A stretch of 64,000 nucleotides of DNA, taken from assembly GCA_030737875.1 (NCBI GenBank), contig CM060911.1:99034599-99098598 (forward strand), in the 5' to 3' direction. Shown piece by piece: positions 31,996-43,515 of this stretch. Position 1 is the first letter of the stretch; each line of letters begins with the position of its first letter. Source of the DNA: Allium sativum (lineage: Eukaryota; Streptophyta; Magnoliopsida; Asparagales; Amaryllidaceae). The notes beneath the pieces are model-generated. The model did not search any database. It saw only the letters and a list, made by a program, of their open reading frames with translations, and was not told the origin of the DNA. A program made the position numbers and the translations under genes.

Positions 31996-34900
31996 TATTG
32001 TAACAACCCTGATTTTTGGGGGTAATTTTAAAATTTATTTTAATGAATTTTAATGAGTTTAATATAATTATATTATTTATTTTAAATAATATGGATGATA
32101 AACTTATTTTATTTCAACAACGAACTTAAAGGTTATATGAATTCTATTCCGAGCCTGAAATGGCTCGGTAATTTCAGTTTTGAAATTCCAACTTTGAAAA
32201 ATTATATAAAATAAAATATAAATCGGAATTGGACGAAACAAGAAACGCTAGGACCATATCGAAAATATCTTTCCAAAGAGTTTCAGAAATTAAGATTCCA
32301 GTTTATAAATTGTAAGTTATGAGAAAAATAAATTTTAAGAAAAACGCTATGGAATTCGTATATATAAGATTAAAGGCCCGAAACACAAAAATTTTGCTGA
32401 ATAAGGAAATAGGACTCGAAACCACCTCCATTGGTTTCAGAATGTTGTTTACATATAAAAATGACTATAAAGACTTATGTTTTTGAGTTTCGGAAAAAAT
32501 TTCATTATTTTAATTATTTTTAATATTAAATATATACGCGCCAAAAATAGGATTTTTGCAAACGACCTCCAAATCCGACGAAACCAGTCTCTATGGATCA
32601 AGAATATATAAATATAGTTAAAAAACCAAAATTCATAATTTTCGGAGTTAATCTGTGGACTGTATTAATTTTTAATTGGAAAACAGTCAATTTTCAGACT
32701 TTAAAAATTCATAATAAATTCATACGGACTCAGAAAATTACGAAATTAGGTTCTTTGGATTCGTAACATCAAATATTATTTATGTTTAAAGTTTCATTAA
32801 TTTCGGAATTAGTATGTGAACGTAGTAATTTTTAAACGGACAAAAATGCAAGGAATTGGATAAATAAACAAGTAAAAAGTATTGGGCCCAAGCTAAATAA
32901 CAACCCAACCTATTTAATACATTTTCCTCAGCCTTTAGCAACCCTAATTCATTTCTCTAAACATAACAGCAGCCTACACCTTCATCTCTCAAAAATGGTG
33001 TCTTCTTCCTCCACTCAAAAAAAAAAAAAAAAAAAAAAACATATGATTTTTCCCAATCCTCACCAAAACATATCAAATTATATGTCAAAATGAAGGTATC
33101 GACGATACGAAGCTACTGGTGTCGTCGGTTTCATCAAACATCGCACGGATTTGACGAAAACTTCAATTAAACGTTTCAGAATTCGAAATTCAGAAGCCAA
33201 AACAAGGTGAGAACTCCTATTTACCGAATTTATTTGAAATTAATTATTTTCGTGATTCGAATGATATTATCTCTGATCCGCAATTAAATGTAGTTATTAT
33301 TTCCAGATCTGTTTTTAAAGATCTAATTATACGTGCTGTTATTCTCTTTCAATATTATTATTATACGCGCTGTTATTCTCTTTCACGCGCTGTTATTCTC
33401 TCTCAATATTGTTATTATACGCGTTGTTATTTTCTCTCAATATTGTTACTATACGCGCTGTTATTCTCTTTCAATATTGTTTACATTTTTAATACAAATT
33501 AAAAAGCGATATTTTGGACATGGAACTTTATGGTCAATTTTTTTTATAGAATTAGAAGATAAGGTTTTGACACAGAATATTGTTTTCATTGTTAATAGAA
33601 TTAAAAGATGAGATTTTGTTTTAAAAATTAATCAAATGTTTAATTAATTATTGATTAATCAAAGTTCAATTGGATTTATGATTATGATCGTATTTGCGAT
33701 GTCTTGTGCTTGGATTTTGTTGTTGTATGTATTGTGATATTTGGGATATCAATGATTGTGTAGATCTATGTCATTCAATAAAAATTCGTATTTGTTTAGA
33801 TCTATAAACACCGTTTAAATTAGGTATTGTTTATTTCAAAAAGATCCAATATTTTTAATATTGATTGTTTACATAAAATTGTTTTAATGAAAAAGATTCA
33901 ATTTTTAATATTGATAGTTTACATAAGATTGTTTTCATTATAAAGATTCAACTTTTATTATGTATTAATTTGAATTATGTTATTAATGTCGATATCAAAA
34001 TTTAGAATATTGTTACATTTAGCATTGTAGAAATTTATATCATATGTTGACACCAAAGTTATATGTCATCACATGTATTGATAGGAGTAGTTGACATCAT
34101 TATGGACACCAAAACATTATTCAATATCACATGTAGCAACTCGAATATGACATGGAAAATGAAAACATAACATATTTGTCAAAATGCATTAATTAGAATG
34201 AAAGCGTGTCTTATTTGTTAAAATGCATTAATTAGAATGAAAACGTGTCTTATTTGTTAAAATGCGTTAATTTGATTAAAACATGTCAATTGTGTTAGGA
34301 TGTTTTAATTAGATTAAAACATGTCATGTCATTTCTGTTAGGATGTATTAATGGGATTAAGATATGTCATTTTTGTTAAATTAGAATTGACATAACAAAC
34401 GTATTGTTTTTGTTAAAGTAGAATCGTTAAAATAAAAGTGTCTGTTTATTTATCTTGTTAGAATAGAATTGTCCAAAATAAAAATATCATTTATTAGTTT
34501 TATTTTAATCGAACCAATGTGAGAACTCTTTCCTCACTCATTGTTAATGTTCAGTAATTATTTATTTTTATAAATAAATATATTTTAATGCCTGAGATGA
34601 TTTGTTTGTGGTTTAATTCCATATTATGCATGTTCGGTTATGAATGGATGTTGGGATTGCTATGAAAAGTTTGAAATTTGGAATATTGTAACTTAGGGAT
34701 TAATTTAATATTTCTTATGGTAATTCCAATTATATTACACTGCCACATATGGGTTACTTGACTCATATGTGTTGATTGGGTTGATATTTTCACACGTCAC
34801 TCAAAAGCACATTTAATATATTATACATTGAATGTTGTATGAATATGATATGTTGGTTGTTCGATTGCTATTGTGTAATTTGAATGTCATTGAATGTTGT

Positions 34901-35270
34901 ACTGGACTGTCATTGAATGTCATTGAATATTGAACATTGTTTGGAACCCCATTATTTAATTGTATTGAGTCGGTCTCATTCCAAAAAAAAAACAAAAAAA
35001 AACAAAAAAAAAAAAAAAAACAAAAAAAAAAGAGGAAGGTTTGAAAACTTTCAAAATGGTTTTTCCATTGAAGATTAATTTTGATTTTTATGATAACATT
35101 TAATGCAATTTAATGTAAATTAAGCCGTTAGGGTAATTTGCGGTATTTTTACGTTCATGGTTATTACCATGAATTTCATTGATTATATATTAATCAATTA
35201 AGTTTTGAAATTTGAAAATTATCAATTTTACATTTATTTTAATATAATTAAATAAATAGATTCTGCTTGA

Positions 35271-35361
35271 CCCGAGGTTAGATTGAGTTGTGGTATAAGA
35301 CTGCCCGGACCCGCCCGGCATATCCAGCAACCGCAACAATACATATCTAATGTGAGAGGTT
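35271..35361 (+). other. Shared hairpin module, copy 4 (LARD-A 3' LTR)
   Basis: Same sequence and stems as the module at 27437-27528 in the 5' LTR. Confidence 0.7.
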
Positions 35362-36256
35362 AATGCAGAATTAATTAAGAAATTAATATAGGAAGTTTTG
35401 AAATTCAAAAGGTAACATTTTGGAAATGTAATAATTAACGCAGAATTAATTAATTAATGTTGGAGATTTGAAATTCAAAATATATATTTTGGAAAAGTTA
35501 ATATTTCCTTTAATAGTATAAACATAAATGCAGCATTAATGAATGATAAATGCTGAAAGTTAAATTTCAAAAGTTAATGTTTTTGAAAATAAAAGTAAAC
35601 CTTTTATTTAGGTATGACATTAAATATGTTTTAATAATAAAAGTAAATCTTTTATTAAAATTTATGGCATTGAAGATATTTTGTTAATAAAAGTTTTTTT
35701 TTTTAAGATTAAGAACGTGAGAGATATTTTGATAATAAGGGTTATTCTTTTTATTAAGAATGATGAAATATTAATTATTAATTAATATTTAAGAATTGAA
35801 TTTCAAAAAAAAGAGGTATTTATTGAGAATAAATACAATATTAATGATTGATTAACATTAAGGAGTAATTAATATTATTTTGAATATTATAAATGAAATA
35901 TTAATTATGAATTAATATTAAAGATTGAATCTCAAAAGTATTTCTTTTGACAACTTTATTTTGAATATGGTAAGAATGAATGTCGAATTAAATGATACTT
36001 TTTGATTTACATATGAACCTTGTTTCAGTGTAGTAAATTATATTTTGAACGACATGTCAATACATTGAAAATGGATTAACGTTTAGAAACTTTTTTAATA
36101 AAGTTTATTATTGTTTATGTAAAAACATTAAAGAAAATAATGTATTACTTAAAATGACATAGTTATTTATTCATATAAACATGACTTTGGGTTTAATTAT
36201 GCGGAAAATAAAAGTTAGTCTTTTATTTAAAAAATAAAACGTGGAAAATAAAAGAG

Positions 36257-36579
36257 ACTCTTTTATTAGAGAATGAATGTGCAATGTAAATTACTCTTTT
36301 ATTAGAGAATGAACGTGCAATGTAAATTACTCTTTTATTAGAGAATGAACGTGCAATGTAAATTACTCTTTTATTAGAGAATGAACGTGTAATGTAAATT
36401 ACTCTTTTATTAGAGAATGAACGTGCAATGTAAATTACTCTTTTATTAGAGAATGAACGTGCAATGTAAATTATTCTTTTATTAAGAATGAACGTGCAAT
36501 GTAAATTATTCTTTTATTAAGAATGAACGTGCAATGTAAATTATTCTGTTAATAAGAATGAACGTGTAATGTAAAGTAT
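36257..36579 (+). repeat. 36-bp tandem array, 9 units
   Basis: Same unit as 28424-28890 but four units fewer. Private point changes (GAATGAATGTG in unit 1, CGTGTAATG in unit 4) help to align the two arrays. Confidence 0.9.
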
Positions 36580-38593
36580 ATCTTTTATTTTATGAAATGA
36601 ATAATAAGACGATAATAAAAGTTCATTCTTTTATTAAGTATAAGATGTGATTTTCATTTAATAACTGAATTTATTAAAATGCACGGAATTGTTAAGGGTC
36701 AAGAACAATATATTGAAAATGAAATTTGAATCCAGGATCCATTAATCTTTTAAGGGAATATTTCCAAAAATGAGGTTTCCTAATTTAATGTATTAAATTA
36801 GAATTTAATGGAGATTTAATAAAGGAGGAGTTTCTTAATTCAGAGTTGTAAATTTGAATTAATGATTTCCTAAAGTGAATTAAATCATTAAGTAATGATT
36901 TATGAAAGAAGTAAGTTTAAATGTGATTTAAATAAATCTTTAATTAGATTTAAACAAAAATAAATTAACATCCTTGATTTGGAATGAGACGTTGTTTGTG
37001 TTACTTTAACACACGTTTTTTAAATTGCGCGAATTATTCGGAAAGACCGGGTTCAACCCATTCCGAATAAATTCATACGATGATTGAAGATCGACGATGA
37101 AGACGGTTATTGAAGAACGGGAAATTTCCATATTGAATGAATGATTATTGATATCTTGATTGGACCGTACACCCAAGATGAGGGAAAGTTGGTGATCATT
37201 CAGACGTATTTGGAAATTCTACCGGATATAGTTTCGTTCAGACCCAGAACGGACTAGTAAATGGATTGCGTGTCTGACATGGTATTCCTTTATATTGTAC
37301 TTGTTGATCTCTGTTTTACGTATAACTGTGTGGTGGTGGAGAATTTATTCTTCGCTTAACACCCGGTTATATATTGGTAGATGATCAATGATATGGTATG
37401 GTCTGACAATGTGGCACGCCAAGATGCATTGATCAAGGCTTTTGTTGAAAAGCAGGCCTTGTGGGTATAACGTAACTTCACGAACCTCACACCCCGGTAT
37501 GAGTCAAAAACGGGAGAAGGGAACGCAGGGAGTGCACACGTTATCTTTCTAGCTAGAGTGATGTCAGGGACCTACCAGCGCTGACAGTTTACTCATTGTG
37601 GATATTGGATTTTGAGGCGCCTCGTTATTTTTATAGGCCGTTGGTGGTCACACTATAGGTCCAAAGGGACCGGGAAACGTGTGTTCAGGCATAACTAATC
37701 CACTGCCCATAGGCGGGGACCGGCCCTGCAGCTATCCAAGGGTTCACTGCGGGGAATCCTGAGGTATCCGCTAGAGTGCCTCGAATCGGTAAGGAGCTCC
37801 TCCCTAGCCTTGACTCATGATGGAATTCAAATCTCCGATACGACCATTGCGGTTTTGATTGTATAACTAGTATGGCGACATGATATATGGTACCATTGCC
37901 GTCTAGGATTGATACATTTATTTTGAATTGCTTTTAAAACATATACACACTAATGATAATATCGGTTTAACGTATTTATCATCTTTTGATCATTATAAGG
38001 TAAAACCCTATCCTCTGGTGTGCGTTGCATTGTGTGATGGGACCTGGGTCTTATAATGGTTTCATTTTTCCAAAAATCATTGCGTTTTTAACGATTTACT
38101 TTAATTTATGCACCGACAATCCATTGGAATAAAACCCGTTCCGCATTAGCGGCGTGGTCCTTGGATTTGTCTTATTAGCTAAATTAGTTTTGAGTTCTCA
38201 TACCAGTCCCATGACTGACCTGGAGTTTATTGTTTTAACCTAAACTCTGGGTGCCCATATTTTTCCACACGGGCAGCTAGTAGTTTTGGTTTTGCAGATA
38301 TTATATTCACAGGATCCTGGTCTACAGCTGAAGCGATATTCGGAAAGCTCTGTATCCGTGTATCTCTTTTAGTTGTAATTTTGTATTATTTTTCCGCTGC
38401 TATTTAAATGTAATTAAAATCTCTGATATTGTATTTATCAAATGTAAAGTATTCATTTGTATTCTGGAATATTCTTGTACTCTGATGTAATTGTTGTAAT
38501 AGCAATGAAAATGTTCTGTTGTTCTGTGTTCTGATGAGTATTGTTCTCAAAGCAATCCGGGTTTTCCTTTACGGGGAAGTTTGGGTCGTCACA

Positions 38594-38769
38594 GGTTGAC
38601 TAACTCTTTGGGTGTCAGTCTGATGTTGATTTCGGTCTTCGGGGCTGATGCTTAGAGAGTTCTTCTCCTAATCAATATACATGTGGCATAGGTTTTCAGT
38701 TTTGACATTGCCTAATGGGCACAAAGTTTTTACTTGCTTCTATCATTCGACTATACCTTTAGATAGGAA
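38594..38769 (+). other. Tekay internal sequence after LARD-A
   Basis: Starts with the right target copy GGTTG. It holds no clean frame, although integrase C terminus should lie here. A segment at 38605-38677 (CTGATGTTGATTTCGGTCTTCGG region) resembles a segment inside the complete LARD-B LTRs (50538-50611 and 57671-57744). Just before the chromodomain-like frame, an in-frame stop interrupts the expected IGKxxYRLEL connection. Confidence 0.5.
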
Positions 38770-39113
38770 CAATTGGGAAAATGTCCTATAGATTAGAGCT
38801 ACCCGAAAAATTGGACGGAGTTCACAACGTTTTTCACATTTCACATCTCCGAAAATGTCTACATGAGTCTGCTGAAGTGGTAGAACCAAATATTCTCGAA
38901 GAGGCCGAAGTGGAACGCGAAGCAACCATAAGGAAAGTTCCAACCCGCATATTAGGAACAGAAGTGAAGAAACTATGCAACCGCGAAGTCAAGCTCGTCA
39001 AAGTCCAGTGGAGCGACGCCGAGGGAGACGCGACTTGGGAAACTGAAGCTAGAATACGCACTGCCTACCCTTTTCTGTTCGAGGGTACATCCTTGATCTT
39101 TCTTTTTCCTTAA
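38770..39113 (+). pseudogene. Integrase C terminus with chromodomain-like tail (Tekay)
   Basis: The frame reads MSYRLELPEKLDGVHNVFHI, then SHLRKC, the conserved end of chromovirus integrase. It continues about 50 residues later with ILGTEVKKL, EVKLVKVQW, DATWETEARIRTAYPFLF, the chromodomain-like tail of Tekay/Del-type elements. In the family this tail helps direct integration to marked chromatin. The frame is open from 38781 to 39113, but the protein upstream is missing or frameshifted, so this is a remnant. Confidence 0.8.
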
Positions 39114-39666
39114 GTTGCGCTTTTATCTATCTTTTTAGGTATATTTCCTCGACTTTATCTTTTAGGTAGAAACCCTTTGAATGGAAACATGTAATTGAAA
39201 CATGTTATGGATGATGGTTGCAAGTGGTTGCAAGTGATTGCTAGTGGTTGCTCGTGGTTGCATATACACACACAATCTAGGTTTTAGATCGGCTCAGTCA
39301 CTTCATATTGCATATGCATATATGTTTGCATTCATATGTGGTTGAACTTTAATGTGTTGTCATGTGGATGTTGCATTTGTATTGAATGATTGTGCACTCA
39401 TGTAGAATCAAGAATAGGAAAATTTGCATACATAATGGATTCATGGCACTTACATAATTCGCATTTAGGAGGTCAACTGAATCAGTAGACCGCCTGATTT
39501 TGCATTAGATAAGTACATGTACACACACACTTCACATATGATCATGAAGCATTAGAAGTCTTTTAAGGACAATGGATGCTCGTGTTTGATGGATGAGTAG
39601 ATGGATGATTGGATGTTAGGATATACATTCCTCCTAACTTGAAGATTTCGGGGACGAAATCCTTTT
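39114..39666 (+). other. 3' non-coding region of the Tekay element
   Basis: No frame seen. Contains a run of short repeats (GTGGTTGCAAGTGGTTGCAA, about 39211-39258) and, next to the polypurine tract, GATTTCGGGGACGAAATC (39644-39661), the arm-symmetric motif typical of Tekay/Del elements and shared with the LARDs. Confidence 0.6.
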
Positions 39667-39679
39667 AAGTGGGGGAGAA
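39667..39679 (+). other. Polypurine tract (Tekay)
   Basis: AAGTGGGGGAGAA directly before the 3' LTR at 39680; nearly identical to the LARD-B tract. Confidence 0.85.
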
Positions 39680-39981
39680 TGTAACACCCCGCAAATTCTA
39701 TAACTGTGAAATTAACAAACTAAAGTATAATTAATCTGAAATCAAAGAACTAAGGGAAACGGGATACACCATTGCGTTCGTCTCGGAAAAATACGCGAAA
39801 TAGAGTCCGAGTTTTCGAAAAACGGAGTCCGTATGAAGAAGATATGGCCTTCGGAAGTTTGAGAATTAAATTTAAAATTCAAACAGAGTAAAATAATTAA
39901 AAATCGGGCCCAATGGGCCAGGGCGGATAAACACCCGCCTAGGCCACCCAGGTCGACTGGGCTGTCGACCTGGGCTACCCA

Positions 39982-40013
39982 TGTCGACAGGGCTGTCGAC
40001 AGCCCTGTCGACA
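39982..40013 (+). repeat. Perfect 32-bp palindrome in Tekay 3' LTR
   Basis: Left half TGTCGACAGGGCTGTC and right half GACAGCCCTGTCGACA are exact reverse complements. The 5' LTR copy has one base off symmetry at 18140. Confidence 0.9.
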
Positions 40014-41654
40014 GGGGTATCGACCTGGTCGAGCCCAGCCAACCTGGCTGGCCAGGTCTGTGTTTGGCCGATTTTCTATGGTCTGCTTTGTCATTAGGGC
40101 TAGGTGGCAGGCTCTAATTGGTCTCTCTTGCGAATGAATGGCTACGATCAATCCAAGCAACATCAATGGTCCTAATCAGTTCCTAACCTCTATATAAACA
40201 ACCCTAGACTAAACCCTAATCTATTCATTCAAAAATAAGAACATAGCCGCCATGTTGCTAAGGAACGAAAAAGAGTAGCCGCCAACTAGAGAGAGGATTA
40301 GGAGGAAAATTCTAAGGCATAAAGCAACTCAATCAAATCAAACCGCGTCTTCAATCCCTAAATTAGAGAATTCATCACACCATTGTAAGTAGAGTATTAC
40401 TTTGGTATGAATAAACAATTGTGTTGGTTTGTATGCTTGAATTGTGGCAATAAAGTTATTCATATTTGTGCGTTCTTATCCATTTGAAATATTATATACG
40501 TTTGGATATTCTTGAATTATGTTATTCATGTTATAAAGAACTACATGCGGTAGTTCTATGCAAGTATACGTTTGGAATATTTCGCAAATTATGTAATCCA
40601 TGTTGAAGCTACATGTATGTAGTTGATTTAAATTCATGCAAGTTTGGGATTTTGCTACTATGCCATCATGATGTATATTTTTGTGCATAAATCATTTTGT
40701 AAGTAATTGGAATAAGTTTGGGTTATTATAATCCATATGAAATTATGTTGGGAATTTGGCATCATGTATTAAGCCATGCTTTTGTACTAGAAAACCTATT
40801 TGCAAACTTATGAATATGGCTAGGCTATGAATGATATTTGGCATAATTGAAATCCATGATTGAGTCTATCTTGTTTACAAGAATTTTATGATGATATATG
40901 TGGTACACAGCTAGGTTAGGTTCAAAAATCCCTTTTTGCAAGTTTGTATGACTAAAGTAAAAATCATGATTTCATGTTAGAAGTATTTATGCCATGGTTA
41001 TGTGAACAAATTTAACTATACTTATGCCATGCTTATGTTTGACATTATGCCATGCTTATGTTAGAAATATTTATGCCATGCTTATGTTTGACATTATGCC
41101 ATGCTTATGTTAGAAATATTTATGCCATGCTTATGTTTGACATTATGCATAAATAAAAGTATAGGTTCATGTTGTAATTATGACTATGTGTCAATAATGA
41201 TACCCAATTTAGACTCTTATCTCAACTACAAGTTCACATGCTTTGATTCATGTCACCTATGCTTTATGACCAAAGTATATGTCACTACTATGCAAGTACA
41301 CCAGTTTCTATTTTGTATTCCCAACGCCATATTGCAAGTTCATGCGCTCACATTCCCCTCTTTGTGTATGTAATCATGCTTTAAGCCTCCCCTTTTCACA
41401 TGGCTAAATTGGGCTTTAAAAGGCTAAGCCCAATATATATAAACGGACGTGTAAAACGGGGGAAAATAACGTTGGGTAAAAATTAATTAATGAATGAAAA
41501 TATAAAATAGAAGGGCCCAAGTTCAAGTATGGGTTGGGCCCATGATTGGTGTAACCTTTACACCATTAACTTAATAATGGACCGCAAATATTTACATATA
41601 AGAAATAAAGAAGAATGACAAAATATGTAAATGTAGAACATACGATGTGTTTAA

Positions 41655-41744
41655 CCCGAGGTTGGATTGAGTTGTGATGTAAACCTGCCCGGAACCGCCC
41701 GGCTGTCCAGTAGTCACAACAATACCTATCCAATGTGGGAGGTT
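41655..41744 (+). other. Shared hairpin module, copy 5 (Tekay 3' LTR)
   Basis: Counterpart of 19794-19883 with identical stem sequences. Confidence 0.7.
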
Positions 41745-41765
41745 AAACATGGAGCCCAATAAGGA

Positions 41766-41853
41766 CCCGAGGTTAGACTGAGTTGTGGCGTAAGACTGCC
41801 CGGAACCAACCGGTAACAGGCAGCCACAACAATACCTGTCTAATGTGAGAGGT
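41766..41853 (+). other. Shared hairpin module, copy 6 (Tekay 3' LTR)
   Basis: Counterpart of 19905-19993. The inner stem differs slightly (CCGGTA instead of CCGGCA, still able to pair through G-U). Confidence 0.7.
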
Positions 41854-43009
41854 CAGGGCCTTAATAAGACAATTAAGCCTGAGTCAGGATTGTTAGGATT
41901 AAGTGAACTAAAGACTTAATCAAAATGGAACATGCTAAACTAAACGGACTGGTGGGGGTTAGGTTAGAAAACACTTAACCAACTTAGCATGTTGGCTAGA
42001 GATAGAAAACCTAGTAACGGGGGACCCTTTTCAGCAGTAACCCTAGAAGGTGTATCAGGATACCCTGAAACTAGGCAGGGTGGGGCACGATTACTGGTCT
42101 GATTGTAAGAGGTCAAATCGACGGCGGTGGTGTAGCAGTGTAGGTTCTAACGGGGTGCGGGCGTGCACACACTCCGGCGCAGAAAAATAAGGCACTGGGC
42201 ACCAGTAGCATACCTGTGCATTCTAAGGTTGTGTCGGGCCGCCACCATGGGACTTGATACACCCCACGGTGGGACCAGCATAGGTAACTACAAACATCGG
42301 GGGCCGTAAGACACATGTAACTATGCGAGTAGGAGCCGATCATTGTAAAATGGATCACTTCACCCTGATTATGGGGTGTCAGTTGGAAACTAGTTTATAT
42401 GGGTTCAGAGATTAACATGGGGTACGATAGTATATTCGACCCTAGACAACTTAACAAAGTTTATAGTGCTTGCCCACTTCTTGTTTATACTTATCATACC
42501 CAGTTCTTTATTCATAGACAAAATAGTACTAGACTTACTCAGGCTTTATGTCTGACTCTACTTTTCTTTCGTCTTCTTTTCTTCCGTTCCCCCCCCCCCC
42601 CAGGTCCACAGGGAGGGAACACAGCAGCTTGACCAACCTTAACATCCAGCTTGCAGAAGAGAAATGTATTGCTTGGACTTTCCTGTTTTGAACTATGGCT
42701 TTGGACAATCCACTATGGGGACTTTTGCAGTTTATCTATGTTTTATTTATGCTTCATTAAATAATGTACTCAAGACAGATTATGAAAGTGTTATGTTATG
42801 TTTTTGGAAAAAGATGTAAGACAATCATGGTGATGTTTTGTAACACGTATTTGCTTTGATGAAATAAAAGTTTGTTGTTTTTCCGCTGTTTACAAATATG
42901 TGTTCTTATATCTGTCTTGTATATCTGTGACTTATACTTATAAACCTCCACCAAAATTAGGGCATTCCCTTTGAGAGTGACCCTAACGGAGGTGGGGTGT
43001 TTCAATTGC

Positions 43010-43515
43010 GTTGTTTTTTTATACGCACTAGCATTCTTGGGAGGAAACCCGTTCCGTGTTATACGGCGTGGTCCCTTGAATTACTATCTTTTAAAGTAAA
43101 GTTTTAAATAACTGTTTTAGTTCTCACACCAGTCACATGACTGACCTGGAGTTTATTGTTTTAACCTAAACTCTGCGTGCCCCTATTTTCTACATGGGCA
43201 GCTAGTAGTTTTGGTTGTGCAGATTTATATTCACAGGGACCTGATTTACAGCTGGAACGATGCTCGGAAAGCTCTGTATCCGTGTTTCACTTTCAGTTGT
43301 GTTTTGTATTATTTTTCCGCTGCTATGTAATTTATTGTAATCTCTGATATTTATCGAATGTAATTTATTCATTTATACTCTGTATATTCTTGTATATGAT
43401 GGGATTGTTGTAATAACAATGAAATGTTCTTCTGTTTGCGTTCTATTTTGTCTTGTCCTCAAAGTAATTCGTTCTTTCTCTTCTCTTCGGAGACGGGGAA
43501 GTTTGGGATACTACA
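43010..43515 (+). repeat. LARD-B LTR, 3' part, after the Tekay insertion
   Basis: Continues the LTR interrupted at 17818 and ends GATACTACA at 43515. Includes the conserved block with CAGTCACATGACTG, GAGTTTA/TAAACTC and the acceptor GGTTGTGCAG (AG at 43221-43222), followed by the GTAATAACAATGAAATG segment that precedes LTR ends in this family. Confidence 0.85.

Larger units (their letters stand above)
30906..31998 (+). other. LARD-A internal domain (non-coding)
   Basis: 1093 bp between the LTRs. It contains the primer site, a leader stem-loop (31008-31046), a second hairpin of CTGATGATG (31257-31265) with CATCATCAG (31273-31281), a conserved block with TTTGCCCGACAAATAGGTAC (about 31612-31665), a pyrimidine-rich tract near 31711-31757, the motif CTTTTCGAGGACGAAAAG, and the polypurine tract. 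The largest open frame (31139-31342) is not kept in LARD-B internal domains, so I regard it as non-coding. Confidence 0.8.
24197..38593 (+). mobile_element. Complete LARD-A element with 6.6-kb LTRs
   Basis: A 14,397-bp element flanked by GGTTG, with LTRs of 6709 and 6595 bp (TGTAACAACCC to GTCACA) around only 1093 bp of internal DNA. It has a tRNA-iMet primer site (30908-30919) and a polypurine tract (31986-31995), so it has the cis signals for reverse transcription, but no coding domain was found. Large non-coding elements of this kind are known as LARDs, but those usually have an internal part of several kb. The LTRs differ at about nine positions in the first kb by eye, plus repeat-number changes, so insertion is recent. 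Probably mobilised by a Tekay/Del relative (inference). Confidence 0.9.
31999..38593 (+). repeat. LARD-A 3' LTR
   Basis: 6595 bp, TGTAACAACCC to GTCACA, the same order of parts as the 5' LTR. The main differences are nine instead of thirteen 36-bp units, an interrupted poly(A) run (34983-35031) and a 12-bp duplication of CATTGAATGT near 34912. Promoter motifs are at 32883-32920, the 5' splice site GT at 33207, the hairpin module at 35271-35361, paired arms at 37034-37070 and the 3' splice site AG at 38296-38297. Confidence 0.9.
17819..43004 (+). mobile_element. Tekay/Del-lineage Ty3/gypsy retrotransposon, defective, with nested LARD-A
   Basis: Bounded by LTRs of 3335 and 3325 bp (TGTAACACCCC to TTTCA) and flanked by ATTGC. 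It spans 25.2 kb, or about 10.8 kb without the LARD-A inside it. It carries a tRNA-iMet primer site, a gag-protease-RT open frame, a broken integrase tail, a chromodomain-like C terminus and the polypurine tract AAGTGGGGGAGAA. The long LTRs, primer choice and chromodomain-type tail fit the Tekay/Del chromovirus lineage. RNase H and most of integrase are absent, so this copy could not have moved by its own proteins after that loss. The LTRs differ by roughly 1 percent by eye. Confidence 0.9.
39680..43004 (+). repeat. Tekay element 3' LTR
   Basis: 3325 bp, collinear with the 5' LTR; about 12 differences in the first 0.9 kb by eye. Contains the palindrome (39982-40013), site-II pair (39906-39919), TATA (40191-40199), telo-box (40211-40220), 5' splice site (GT at 40385), hairpin modules (41655-41744, 41766-41853), 3' splice site (AG at 42602-42603) and AATAAA (42863-42868). 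Followed by target copy ATTGC at 43005-43009. Confidence 0.92.
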
